In this document: positions 33,399-45,400 of the stretch, one piece after another
How the letters are laid out: each line of letters begins with the position of its first letter
How positions within the stretch are numbered: the first letter of the stretch is position 1
Translations under genes and position numbers: made by a program
The notes under the pieces: generated by a model
Database searches by the model: none
What the model was told of the DNA's origin: nothing
The model's input: the letters and a program-made list of their open reading frames with translations, nothing else
Assembly: GCA_002118135.1 (NCBI GenBank)
Contig: BDIU01000123.1
Coordinates: 62,001 to 126,000, forward strand
Reading direction: 5' to 3'
DNA: 64,000 nucleotides
DNA from: Trebouxia sp. TZW2008
Lineage: Eukaryota; Chlorophyta; Trebouxiophyceae; Trebouxiales; Trebouxiaceae

Positions 33399-35054
33399 TC
33401 ACTTCCGATTTTCATTGAAAACAAAGCTAGGATACTTTTTTGTCAGTTCCTTCAGAACGGGCAGAGTCATGTAGCTGATCATATGTGGATGCTTCTGCAC
33501 CAGGATTTGCCACTCCTCAGGACTGATATGACCATCTCCAGCCAGATCAGCTTCCTTGAACGTCTGCACAGACAACTGCATTTCAGTGGTGTGCTATGCT
33601 GCGCTCATGCTGATCATATGCCAGACAACTGACACCCTAGAAAGCTAATATCAGCATGACACTGTGTCAAAGCATGCATGCATTGTTGATAATTGCTGCT
33701 GCTTTTCCTTGCTTTGGCTCAGCTCATTCAATTCCTGCGCAGATGCCAGAAAAAAGAATCCTGCTTTTTTGTTGCGCAAGTATTTCCTGATCAATGAGCA
33801 CATTGTGGTCAGCATCATTCACGTCAACAGCTGAGTTGTCTTTCAGCAAAGAGCGATAAAGTCCTGTTCATTATATTTTCACTTGAAGTTCAGCAGGGAG
33901 CATTACCTGATCAATGAGCACATTGAGGTCAGCATCATCCAGATCAATAGCTGGATTGTCTTTCAGCAATGCCACCAGGAAGCGTTGTATTTCCCCACGC
34001 TCAATGTGGCCCGTATTGTCCAGATCATATGTCCGGAATGCAACTGCACCAGAGCAGCATCATGCATGATTCACATCCTGGGCTTGCCCCTGTGCGGAGG
34101 CTCCCGTTATGATGCCCAACGGCACATACTTTCTTTTTCTTTTTGTCTAGAAGTGGGCTTTGCAGCAGCTGTTTGACTGTTGAGGTGCACATGACTTTGA
34201 GTTAGACACTGCATGGGTATGCAGCAGAATGCCTAAAGCCAATGCCAAATCTATTTAAGTTGCAGGGAAGACTGCAGTACATCAGATGAAACGCTGCAGC
34301 CATCATCGAAGGAGGCATTGTCTGCGGTTGAGCAGCAAGGTTGTGTCATGCAGAGCCTGTTCATCTAGTTGTGTTGTGATAAGCAGAGAAAACTTACAAT
34401 GTGCTTTCTCAGAAGCTGGAGCGCTGGGATGAAAAACGCTGAGAGCTCTCACAAACTCATCAAAACCAATCACATCGTTCTTCTTGGTATCAAATAGCTC
34501 AAATACCTGCAGTGCGCAGTGCATGGAATCAGCCTTGTCGGCTCGCTAAAGCATGTAAGACACTTGTATCGCATGTGTCACTAATGCTATATCACATGTA
34601 GCCTCAATGATTGCCACATTCAGAAGGCATCATACCTTGTCTGCAAAGATGTTGCTATGGTTTTGAGCTTTGAACAGAGCATAGGCAAACTCATCCTTAT
34701 GGATCACTCCGTCCTTCAGGCAGTTTGACAAGCATCAGCCTCTTGCAGTGTTTGCACAAGACCGTGCAAGTTGAATGCTGTTGATGCTGTCGCAAAGTGC
34801 AGCTCATACCCTGTGTATGCTGTTGCTCAAGCCCTTGAACAATTCCTCTAGAGCATACACCTCATCAACGCTGACTGCATGGGGTCAATAGTCTTGAGTG
34901 CTTTTCACCGTTCTGGTCACACCATTCTTGCTTTCAGTAAATGGGGCTTACAGTGCGTCTCTCCCGCAAGCTGCTCGTGCGTTGGCTGAGAACTTTTGGC
35001 AAAGTCAGCGGTGGACTCATGATTCGGTTGTTTCGCTGCCAGGCAGTTGCCCAT
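33399..35054 (-). CDS. CBL: Calcineurin B-like calcium sensor (CBL)
   Basis: Six exons (34952-35054, 34810-34874, 34636-34713, 34398-34506, 33907-34043, 33399-33563) encode 218 residues, the usual CBL length, and all phases match. The protein opens MGNCLAAK, a consensus for N-myristoylation of Gly2 with a nearby Cys for S-acylation, so membrane attachment is likely. Then follow the CBL signature (LAGETHFSVDEVYALEELFK) and four EF-hands: a divergent first, DTKKNDVIGFDEF, DLDNTGHIERGEI and DLAGDGHISPEEW. The C-terminal YPSFVF matches the PFPF/FPSF motif that CIPK kinases phosphorylate. CBLs bind Ca2+ and recruit CIPKs to membranes to control ion transport. No CIPK lies in the window. The start ATG is set by the MGNC motif and the exon length. 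A dead copy of the EF3 exon lies at 33779-33866. Confidence 0.94.
33779..33866 (-). pseudogene. Dead tandem copy of the CBL EF3 exon end
   Basis: The minus strand reads LLKDNSAVDVNDADHNVLID, against LLKDNPAIDLDDADLNVLID at the end of the working exon (33907-34043). The donor GTAATG of the working exon is GAAATA here, so this copy cannot splice in the same way. It lies in the following intron. Confidence 0.85.
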
Positions 35055-35630
35055 GCAATTACCGCAGTCTGGCTTTGCTCGCCATAGTGCTAGGTGACCG
35101 GCTTTGATCAGCTGAGGCCGGTCCTCTTAGCATGTACATGAGCCAGTTCGCAGCGATCAGACAAGCTTCAACCGCAAACCACTTCTCGAGTATGTCCAAC
35201 GTATGCAGGTCCTGGCCATCTTCGATATTGTTGATCTGATCAAATAGCTATCAAGGTTCAAAATGTGAAGCAGGCCAGGAAGCAGGGCTGGTGAGTCATG
35301 CCATTGGAAGCAGTTGCCAAAATTGCTGCCCTAGTTCAAGCTCACAATGTAAGCGATTGACCGCCAGCAGCATCTTTTGTTCACAATTGCATGTGAACAC
35401 TGTAGACATGAATGGCACACGGTGTGAGGCATGAAAAGCTATAATGTACATGGAGCTGTAATGCACAACGTTCATAATTAAGGGAAGCAAACACACAAGC
35501 CCAGAAGTTGCACAGCCTTGCAAACTTGCAATTGACAAGAGATGTCTGTGTGGCGCACAATCAAAGCATTCAATACACCCCGAACTGTGCATGCATTTGT
35601 TAACATGCATGCTGGTTGGTGCAAGCCCCT
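35055..35630. promoter_or_regulatory. CBL upstream region and allantoin synthase 3-prime region
   Basis: The 576 bp between the CBL start and the allantoin synthase stop, both genes on the minus strand. I see no convincing TATA box and no extra gene. Confidence 0.4.
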
Positions 35631-37096
35631 TCAGCTGCCTCGATAAGTGCTGTAACCAAACGGGTTCCACGTGAGCGGCACATGAAAGTGCTGAGAAATC
35701 TGCAGACACAGCATGATATCCTCATTTGCCATGTGCTTTTGACAGATCAGAGTCAGCCACAGCAAGCAGGCATGTCTTCATGTGCATGGCAGTCTATGTA
35801 TCCGCAATCTTGTGACTTGAGGTGTACGGTGTGGAGCAACAGCTTTCAACTAATACAGAATTTGGTAAGACCATGCAAGACGGCAAATGCATGGTGTCAC
35901 AGCAGACTATGCAGCTTCAGCAAGCCTTACCTGGGACTGAGAAATGTTGAAATGCACATCAACTTTTGGATAGAAAGCTTCATCTGGGAAGAAATCTGGA
36001 TGCCGCTGTTTGCAGTCTCTCATGTAACTCGTTGTGTCAAATGTCATTCTGCATACCCACAGCTGATCAATGGGACAATTCACAAAAACACTGGTTTCTG
36101 AATTATACAAAAAACACACAGTGCAACAGTAAATGACGAGGATGACATCTTCTGATGGCATGCTACTGTGTAAGAGCGTCCCACTTGCTGTCTGCTGAAC
36201 ATTCGTGGTTCTGACAAGGCAACACAATTCAAGGCATTGAGTCACCTGTAGCGTCCTGGCAAGACAGACTTTGATGGAGGCAATAGATTGCCAATGCGAC
36301 CATCCTGGTTGGTTTCCCCCCTGGCTATGCAGTCATAGACTCCATCACTGTTATCACACTCTCTATGCAAGCTGATATGCACCCCTGCAGTGTGTCAAAT
36401 AGTCAGTGCTGATTTCCACATTTGAAAGGCATGGGAATTCATGCACAGATTTGTCGCATGGCAGGTCTTATGCTCACTGAGCGTTGCAGGGCATAGTGAC
36501 TGCTGTTGCGTCTCCATCTGACATGCAGGTCAGCGCGTTGATCTTGCTATCAAGGACAGCATCGTGTCAAGCATCACTAGTCACAGATATAACAACCTCA
36601 TCAGGTCCGAAATTTCTGCACGTGACCTTCAGTTGCAAGTTGCAAGCTTGTTTACCTTGAGCTGGTCTGCCCATGCTGGTGTCCAGCATATGTGTAGTGA
36701 TTGGGGACCGTATAGATTCCGCATTGCCTGCAAGCGCAATCACACTGCACTGAATGATGCAAGCATGTCTGCAGCTCAGAAGGCATTCTCCATGGGACAT
36801 TGCAATCCTACATAGGTGCAATCTGCTCAGTAGTGAACTGCTATCCATGACATGGCCCATTGGGAGCATGATGCAGCAAGATGCTTTGCACGGAACTGTT
36901 TGGAGGCAGTTCACTGCTTTTGTATGCACTTACCAGGGTCATCAAACCCAAGCCTACACATGATGCTGATTACGGTGATGACGATGGTGATGACGATGTT
37001 GATGATGGTGATATTGATGGTGATGATGATGGTGATATTGATGGTGATGATGATGGTGATGATGATGGTGATGATGATGGTGGTAATGGCTGATGG

Positions 37097-37148
<52 letters not shown>

Positions 37149-38530
37149 AATTGTGATGATGATGGTGAGGGAAGTTATAATGATGATGGTGATGGTGAGG
37201 GTGAGTTGATGATGATGATGGTGATGGTGATGGTGAGTTGATGATGGTGATGGTGATGATGGTGGTGATGCATGATGGTGATGATGATGGTGGTGGAAAT
37301 TGAAATGATGATGGTGAGGGAAGTTATAATGATGATGACGGTGATGATGATGATGGTCATGATGCTGGGGCACAACTGAAACTGATGTCACGCACCCACG
37401 AGATGATTGAGCACCAGACCTGCTCGCTGAGCTACCAGGCTCCGAGCAACAACTGCCTCAGTGGATGGATGAGCTGCTTGTGCTGCATAACAAGTGCGCA
37501 GCACAAGCAAAGCAGCAATAGTCTGCTGCAGATGACATTACGGGTGTGGAGCACAACTCAAGCTGGATTGACTGCGCACCCATGACATGATTGAGCACCA
37601 GACCTGCTCGCCTCTCAGCAACAACTGCCTCAGTGGATGGACGAGCTGCGCTTGCTTCTTGAGCCAGGGCCAGTTTCTGCAAACGCAGCTCTGTGATCTT
37701 CATCTGTTCCTTGGCAGCGTTGAGTAACTCCACATGTGGGGGGTTGCTAATCCTGTGACACGAATGACACAAATTGGTCAGCATGACTTCCTGGCCGCTG
37801 AAAAACATCGGTCATCTGGATTGCATGATGATGCTGACAATGCCTTCCTTTCTTTGTGCAAGCAGTGCTGTGTCTGGTTGCTGGAGGACAACAGTCATCT
37901 GATTGTATTGCTGTGCAGACACTGCGTTGCTGTCTCTGAGCAAGTGTTTTTGCCACCTGTCCCGCACCAAGCTCAGCATCTCAGCTGCTGGTTTGCCGCT
38001 GGCGCAAACAATGAAAATGTGACCAAATTTAGCTTCGTACTGCTCATTGAATGATTTGAGTGCCTGCACTGACATGCACTGTATCAGGGCAATGCCTGAG
38101 CGACAGCATGTATTCGTGACTTGTTGACATATGCTTGATACCTGCAGAGTTTCACCTGATGCACTTGCAGCAGCAGCCTGTTCCGTTCTGCTAGACTTGG
38201 CAAAATCTGTATATTTCGCTTTGAGACTGTCAATGTCGCCGATGCGTGGATGCGCAGCAAAGGCCTCCAGCCAGTCTGTGACTCGGGCCTGCAGACCGGC
38301 ACCAGTGATCATGCCCTGCCATCGCCCCCTGTGCGCCGTTCATGCGTACCGACGCTACGCGTAAGCGAGCATCGCCCCAGACAAAGGCTGCTTACTTCGT
38401 GCCACCAACTATATCTGCTCGCTTCTAGCAACGAGGCCACGTCTCGAAAAGGACCCCTTTCGAGCACGCCGGTAACGAACCGTTTGCTTGAGCACGCATT
38501 AAACACATCGTCTGCACTAATGTTCAGCAT
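35631..38530 (-). CDS. Bifunctional allantoin synthase (OHCU decarboxylase + HIU hydrolase)
   Basis: Eight exons (38396-38530, 38142-38315, 37957-38063, 37604-37752, 36656-36727, 36246-36384, 35931-36048, 35631-35699) give 320 residues with all phases joining. Residues 1 to about 170 are 2-oxo-4-hydroxy-4-carboxy-5-ureidoimidazoline decarboxylase: WLEAFAAHPRIGD (catalytic His67), FGHIFIVCASGK, NAAKEQMKITELRL. Residues about 197-320 are transthyretin-like 5-hydroxyisourate hydrolase: PITTHMLDTSMGRPAQGV (His201), NQDGRIGNLL, YRMTFDT, HFHVPL and the diagnostic C-terminal YRGS. Together they turn the urate oxidase product into S-allantoin. The plant enzyme is reported peroxisomal through an internal PTS2. 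The linker here has RLQKLALAQ, which resembles PTS2 but is out of register. The start is the first ATG of exon 1 (MLNISADD). The intron after exon 4 holds a GAT microsatellite of about 400 bp. Confidence 0.95.
36962..37370. repeat. GATGAT/GATGGT microsatellite in an allantoin synthase intron
   Basis: About 400 bp of GAT and GGTGAT units with short interruptions (for example gggaagttataatgatgatg, present twice). It fills almost half of the intron 36728-37603. Long open frames across it on both strands (poly-Asp/Met and poly-His/Ile) are artefacts. Confidence 0.95.
37395..37475 (-). repeat. Copy of the donor end of allantoin synthase exon 4
   Basis: The plus strand attgagcaccagacctgctc, then caacaactgcctcagtgg, occurs here and at 37590-37640, where it spans the exon/intron border at 37604. 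The spacing is about 180 bp. Confidence 0.8.
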
Positions 38531-38923
38531 GTTCTGCTTGGAGAGAGGCAGCGACACACAGCTTCTGATGGCTCTGCAATTTCTGTACAAGGTCCAACCA
38601 AAGTGGCCTGCACTGCAGGTGTGACTGTCTGCAAAATTCCAAATTTGCCAATCATGACAGCTGCCAATTCATGGGGCAATTTACTGCAGCTGCGGGAGCG
38701 TAGTCCTCGGTAGGCCCTCATATATCAATTCACACACCCCCTCGGCCTCAAAAGCCGTCTGACAGCACTGTCACGCCATTCCAGCTGATACGCAAACCCT
38801 CGTTGCTGCCGTAACAAGTCCGTATGGTCCCCTGCCAACGTCTTCGGTTACTGCTGCGTTCGGTCAACGTTGCGTGCTGACCTTTCTTTGCCCAGGCAAC
38901 TTGTTCACGGACCAGCAAGCGAT
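38531..38923. promoter_or_regulatory. Divergent promoter region, allantoin synthase and ArfGAP
   Basis: 393 bp between the two start codons. It must carry both promoters and 5-prime UTRs. I see no clear TATA box on either strand. Confidence 0.5.
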
Positions 38924-41411
38924 ATGAGCTCAAATAGCAAAACTTCTGTCAGCAAAGCGCAGAATGAGCAGCACAAGAAAGTCCTCAGTCAACTGCTCAA
39001 GCTCGATTGCAACAGGCGATGCTGTGATTGCTCAGCTCGTGGTCCCACTTGGGCCAGCGTCAACTTGGGGCTGTTTGTCTGTCTCAACTGCTCTGGCATT
39101 CACAGAAGCTTGGGCACCCACCTGTCCAAAGTTAGGTCCACAACTCTGGACACCTGGCTCCCAGAGCAGGTTGAGTTCATCAGCAAGCTAGGCAATGCCA
39201 AAGCAAACTTGTTCTGGGAAGCCAACTTGCCTAGCAACATCACACGGCCAGCTGAGGGCGACATGTCAGGGCTCAAGAACTTCATCACCTCGAAGTATCA
39301 GGACCAGGTATTGCCTCTATCTCTTGAAGAGTGCTGTAAGGAAACATAACTAGCAAATTCCAATTGGATGTTGTCACTGCAGCACAACCCTGCATCTGGT
39401 CGTTCATACAAATGACAACAGCATGAGTCACCTGTACACTGCCTGAATGCCTTGTGTGTTGCAACAGGCGTATGCTAGCAGAGACTATGATTCTCCACCA
39501 AACATAGACAACTACTTCACCCACCCGTTCATGCGACAAGCTGACAGCCCAGCAGCAGTGGCGTCCCCAACAGCAGAAGCTCAAGCCTCAGACAAGGCGT
39601 CAGTCAGCTCAGACGGCACTGCATCACCCATTAAGGCAGCCAATGGGGCCACATCACCAGCCCCTCTGTCAAGGCCCGCACGAGTCTCCTTCAAGGGCAT
39701 TGCTGGGCCTGCCCCTGCTGGTGCTGCTGCCACAGCTGCAGCTCCTGCTGCCACAGCTGCGGCTGCCAACAACCTGATGGATTTGCTCAGTCTGGAGGGT
39801 GATGCTGCACCTGCTGCAGAGCAGCCGCAGGCTTCTGCCAGCAATGCTGACGGTAAGCAGTGTTTCATGAGGCTGCTGTTGTTGCTGCTGCTGCAGCTGC
39901 TGCTGCTGCTGCTGTCACCCTTGCTGTTGTTGCTGGCGCTGCTTCTTTGCTGTTGTTGCAAAGCCTGTGAGCGTGACCCAACATCCACAGCACCTTGCAC
40001 GCTGCTGACTTGCCCATTTGCTTTGCATTCAGCCATGGCTCTTGAGCAGCCGCATTTGCAGTGCAGCGGGGTCTACTTGTCAGCCTGCAGATTGTGTACC
40101 ATACAGCAGGTGCAACACGCGCATCATGCATGAGCATCAGACATCCCTTTTGTGACGCTCAAGACAAGCCTGCCCAGCGAGACAGGACTTCTACCACATG
40201 CACCTGCAATATATGCTTGAAAGTCTAGTGCTTATGCATATTCGAGCATAGTGCATACATGTTCAATTGAGGCCAGTATCAAAGCGGCTGTATCCACGGA
40301 ACACGCAGCCGGAAACCTTTTGCATTCTACAGGTGACTGGGCTGCTTTCATGGACGGCAATGTAGCGCAGCCTGCAACACCCACACCTGCAGCAGTGGCC
40401 ACAGTCATCTCACAGGACAGTGGGTGGGATGCTTTTCAAGGAGCTGACATTGCAGTGCCAGCCAGTGCCTCAGCAGCAGCATCAACAGAGGGGCTGTTTG
40501 ACCCATTTGGGGACAGTCAGGCGGTGCAAGCAGCTTCAGTAGACAGCAAGGCATCTGGAGGCAATGCTGCTCAAGCTGCAAGCAGTGCGCCTGCCACAAA
40601 GCATGTGCCCAAGAAGTCTGCTGATGACATCATGAAGATGTTTGACAAGCCGCAGCAAGGTGCATTTGGGCAGTTCCCAATGCAGATGAGCGCCTTCAGC
40701 CAGTCGCAAGGTGCAGGAGCATCACAGCAGTTTTCGATGCAGCAGGTAAACACTCATTGGGTCATCTCATCAGCAAATTCAGTTGGGGCTCCTTGATGCA
40801 ATGCGTGGGCGCATAAACTCAAAGCTCAAGGAGAAATAGTGACAGTGTGATTTCCGTTTACAGTGAGTGCTTTGATAAGCAAGAAAGTCATCCTTGGATC
40901 AGGTCGTCACAACTCAGAGGTAGCACTGCAGTCAGAATGCAGTCATTGGTTTCCATTTGCATGATCCTTGCGTCTAGAAAGCGCTTACTTTGAGTATCCT
41001 TGTAGAGAGAAATTGCTGCAACAATGTGACATTTCTAGCACAGGTGCTTAATGTGTGGCCCAAGCCCTGTCCAGAAGTGTTTGCCTTGTTGCATTCTCCA
41101 TTCACAGGAGACCTGGTAGGCTCTGCAGCAAGAGCTTGATGGCTAGTGGGTGCAAACTTCTTTGCCTGTTGATGTAGGCACAGATGTTTGGCTTGACGCC
41201 ACAGCAGCTGATGCAAGCACAGCAGCTGTATGCAGCTCAGCAGCAGATGCAAATGGCAGGTGCTGGTGGGCAGCAGAATGCATTCCGCAACTTGGGTTCC
41301 CAAGGTGGTGGTGCATGGGGTCAGCAACAGATGCCATCATTTGCGCCAGGTTTCCAAAGCATGCCACAACAAAATTTTGGTGCAGTTGCTGGTCCATCTG
41401 GCTTCCCATGA
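38924..41411 (+). CDS. ArfGAP-domain protein, SMAP/AGD5 type
   Basis: Four exons (38924-39307, 39468-39852, 40333-40745, 41178-41411) encode 471 residues. Residues 15-125 are an Arf GTPase-activating domain with the C4 zinc finger C33-x2-C36-x16-C53-x2-C56 and the arginine finger in SGIHRSLGTHLSKV (R61), followed by LDTWLPEQVEF, LGNAKANLFWEA and the hinge YASRDYDSPP. The remaining 300 residues are Ala/Ser/Gln-rich and of low complexity, with clathrin-box-like LMDLLSL and phenylalanine motifs (WAAFMD, WDAFQG, LFDPFGD) typical of adaptor-binding tails. SMAP/AGD5 proteins stimulate GTP hydrolysis on Arf1 in trans-Golgi/endosomal clathrin traffic. Start chosen because MSSNSK opens the conserved domain with no closer ATG. 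Intron 2 contains CTG-rich sequence and intron 3 a MITE. Confidence 0.95.
39869..39955. repeat. CTG/TTG-rich low-complexity tract
   Basis: Imperfect CTG/TTG repeat directly after the donor of ArfGAP exon 2. Confidence 0.8.
40859..41020. mobile_element. Tc1/mariner-like MITE, family A copy 4
   Basis: It starts TACAGTGAGTGCTTTG and ends GAGAAATTGCTGCA. The core GCAGTCAGAATGCAGTCATT is present. It is central in ArfGAP intron 3. Confidence 0.7.
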
Positions 41412-42415
41412 GGTTGCAGTTGATGCAAAATTGTATTGTTAACACATGCTCCACGTGTCAAAAACGCTATGAAGGCAATGACAAGTTTTGCGGCTGCAAA
41501 TGCCAATGTGTCATTGGAGTCACTCAAGTCAAGAGCTGCTGAGCAGCAGTCCTATCAAGCATGACAGCAATGGACAACGCAACTTTTGTATAACAGTGCA
41601 TGTGTTAGGCACCTGCCTTGATTCAGCGATATGAGAAGATGTGCACATCTGTGAGAGGGCATTCTGCTCATGCCATGTGTCGTGTATTCCTGAGCTTGCA
41701 TGCCTTGCGTCTGCTGATGTAGGCAAATATATATATACAGCTGCATCTGCAGCCCACAATGATGATAAACAAACAGCTCTTGCTGTGTCAAGCGCCTGTT
41801 TGCTCCAAACATGTACAGTGTCATGTGCGCAGCTGCGGCTGCAGAAGCGGTTTTGGTAGTGCATACACCGCAGCTGCCTGCAGACAGTGTTGGTGCTTAG
41901 AGGTCGCACAATGCAAGGTCAGTTGCTATGTTCAATGATCTGTGAGCTGCCCATGCAGCCTCCTGGCTTTGATCACTCACAAGGTAGAGCCTTGCTTCAT
42001 ATGTGCGCCATATGGCTGTCCACCCATGTTGTACATGTTGATTTTGGTACAGCGGAAGTCTTTCTTTCACATAGCTACGGCCTTCAACACCAGTGTGAAA
42101 TTTCCAAAAGATTGTGTTCGCACATTTTGGTGCAGTGCGTTGCTTGGCTAAAAAAGGTTTGCAGGCGATCTCATCTGGTACATGCAGCTTCACGTCCACA
42201 CATGATCCCTTGCTTTGCTGGACGTAAAATGCACTGGGTGTGGCCAGCGCTCAGAAAGGTGCATGCAATCATCTCGCTGGCAGTCCGCTTATAAATATGG
42301 AGGTCCCATGGACAAGGATGTGCAGCTCAATAATGATACAGGCACGCCAACCGAGAGTCGCCTCGTGTCAAATGTACGTACAGGCACCAGCTTGTGAGAT
42401 CAGGCGTGTGAATGC
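41412..42415. promoter_or_regulatory. ArfGAP 3-prime region and SUMO-protease promoter
   Basis: About 1 kb without a supported gene. A good TATA box, TATAAATA, lies at 42290-42297, about 120 nt before the protease ATG. Confidence 0.55.
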
Positions 42416-45400
42416 ATGCGTGCCCGCCAGGAGAGCGGACAGCGGAGAGCTGACGACGCACTCAACAGTCTGCCACAGACGTCAAACTTGAGATCAAGGC
42501 CCAGCTCTGGAAGCTCTCCAAGCTGTACGCAAGAGATGATCAATGTGTCGGTCGAAGCCAAGTTAGAGCACTTTCGGGTCAAAGGTAAAAGGGTCAAAGC
42601 ATGGAGCATGCACAGCATGACTTTCGACAGGACGATTTGGGTGCAAGTTGGCAGGACGCAACCGCAAGGCGTGTAGGGCCAATCTGCATGTCGTAGATGC
42701 CATGCCTCTCATTGACCAGGTCGCTGAGCAGGAGCAGGAGGCTGCAAAGGCTCGAGGCGACCTGCCCGACAAGCGATGCAGGCTGGAACAGCTGCAGGAC
42801 AAGCTCGACAACCCCAAAATAGACCCCGCGACGGAGGCGGCATTTTTGAGCAAGTCAGATGAAGAACTGCGACGTATTTTGAGCAGGGGGCAGAATATTC
42901 TCAAGGATCAACTGGTGGATGGAGGAGAGAAACACAGGGAGTACTGCACAGCTGCGCAGAACATACTTGGACGCAGGGAGGACCAGCGCAAGAAGGAGAA
43001 GTCCCAGATGTGGAGAGAGCAGGTCCGTTTCTCACCTGAGGACGTGGAGCTGTTGGCAGTGACAGAGTCAAATGCTCATGTGTTGTGTCCAGGCTAAAGT
43101 CAATCAAGCTGCACACAATTCAGCTCAGGCTGGAGAGGTTGCAGGTCCTGCTGCTTGTACCAGCCGTCCAGAGCCAGACTGTCAAGTACAGTGCTTCCCC
43201 AGCATTTTGCATCTCCTCGACGCATGCATCAGAAGAATAACGAGACAAACTGCTCACAGGACTTGCTCAGCAGACAAGATAGATTGGCTTTCAATCGCAA
43301 CTTTGACGATGACACACCAACAGCATCACAGGTGCGACGCTGTCACATTCAGCAAGCTGTCAAGTTGCACTACAGTGCATTGATTATCAAAATCTGGACT
43401 TTTTACAGGCCAACAGGAAGTTCTCTGCTGCTGCACGGGGTCCACAAGGTGGGCAAGCGCATCAGAAAGGTACATCTCAGGCTGATTCTGTTGCATGCCT
43501 TATGCACCTTTGCTGGCAGCTTTGCTCAAGCGTATATCTAATGTCAGTGTGCACAATGCAGGCCAGATGGCAGCACTTGGGACGATTCCCTTTGGTCGTA
43601 GTAAGCAAATTTCTGTATGCGGCATGTGCATTACACACAATTGATTTATGCTTGACATGGATGACATTACTTGTTTGACATTGTTGCTTTGACATTTGAC
43701 ACTATTGATCAATGTTGATTGATGTTCACAGGTACAGCAGGGGTCTCAAAGACATTGGCCACCAAGATGAAGCTCTCAAGCAGAGACCTGGCCACGTAAG
43801 CTTTGTAATGTTTTGCAATGAGCCTGTGTTGCTTTGCTGCACAATGCTTGTTTCCCGTGACTGGTTGCAATGACAACACAAAGCCACTTACTTTGCAGGC
43901 CTGTGAAGTGTGACCATTGCCAGACGGCACATAAAGCTGCTGATGTTAGGTTTGTGAAGGTATATTCCCAGGCCCGTTTGTGTGATTTTGAGTTCCATCG
44001 CTAATGCTGTGGTTGGTTTTGGGCTCAAGCTGTACGTGTTTTGCATGCAAGTCATGATCTGATCTGCTGCCTGTGGTTCAGTTCCTTGACAAAGACAAGG
44101 GCAAAAGCAAAGTCTGTTTTGAGTGCTGGGGAAAGATACGTGGGGAAAGAGACCCATTTCCAGAGCTTGATGTGAGTTCTCAGCTTGCGCTTTCTTGCTG
44201 AAGTGCTGTGCAGGATGCTTTCGGTAAGACAGCTGCAAATTGCTGTGCAGAAACAGATGTGCAACGACATGAAAAGCATGCAAAACGAGGATCGAGGGTC
44301 AGTGCAGACCCGCTTGCAGCCAGCTCCCCTCAAACGTGCCACAGCTAATGGCACTGCAGCTAATGGTGCTGCAGCGAATGGCACTGCAGATGCATCACCC
44401 ATGCAGACAAATGGGGCCAGGAGAGTCACAGCTAGGCAGAGCGCTAAGCTGCAGCTGCAGAAGCAGAAGGAGGTAAGCTGCTGCGCATTCGTAGAATCCA
44501 GACATATCCCTTCCAGCAACTTGTATCAGCATGTGCATTTCTATGTCCTGACCAGAGCTTTCCACTCAGACACCCGAGACTGCTGGGTGCCTCTACGCAC
44601 ACAGGAACAGAGCCGTTGCGCTTAGAGTTTATGTTGGGAGTTTCTGTCAGTAGAGACAGCTCGATAGTGCCTGTGTTTTCAGTTCCCTCAGATGGTGCAG
44701 GCTGACAATGAGCCCATCTGCATAGACAGTGATGAGGATGAACATGCTGCTGGGTCAGTATCAGCCAGGGAAGGCAGTCAGAACGGAGCAGGACCTGCTC
44801 TGAGGCGGAGCCAACGCAGCAATATTCACAAGACCACTGTGCAGACATTCCAGGTGCAAGCTTGTCATCAACTCTTGCACATGCAATCCCTTGCATCCCT
44901 TGGTCTTGTATAGCTTACACACCAGGCAGTCGAGTAATGCATTGAGCTTGCAGAGGGCTGAAAAGAAAGAAAAGAAAGTATACCAGGAGGTTTCGTGAGT
45001 AGAGGCAACCTGCTGCATGATCACCTTTGTCTGGCACTATTGGAGGCAAAATAATGTGCAGAAAAGGCCTCCATTCACTGTGTTGTTACTTCGCACAGGA
45101 TCTGCGCTGCGTCTATCCTCTTGGCAGAAAGCTTGATGTAGTGGAGCTGACAGAGCACGACTTGAGTCGTTTGGATGACAATGAGTTCCTGAATGACTCA
45201 GTCATTGACTTCTATGCCAAGTGAGTTGTTTTTTCCCTCTAGGTTCAAGTTGGAATGTTCAGATGCCTTTCTGAATGACTCTGTCATCTACCTCTATGCC
45301 AAGTTTGTTGTCTTTTTTCTCTCTTACTCAAAGTCAAATTGTCAAGATGAGTTCCTGCATCAGTGTGTCAGGTGAGGCTCTTTTGTCGTCCTGTATTGCC

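Noticed and set aside
33100..33400. Open frame of 150 codons on the plus strand (33180-33632)
   Set aside because: It is antisense to the last CBL exon and has no domain pattern.
36852..37391. Long open frames of 129 and 145 codons, poly-Asp/Met and poly-His/Ile
   Set aside because: They are translations of the GAT microsatellite inside an intron of the allantoin synthase gene.
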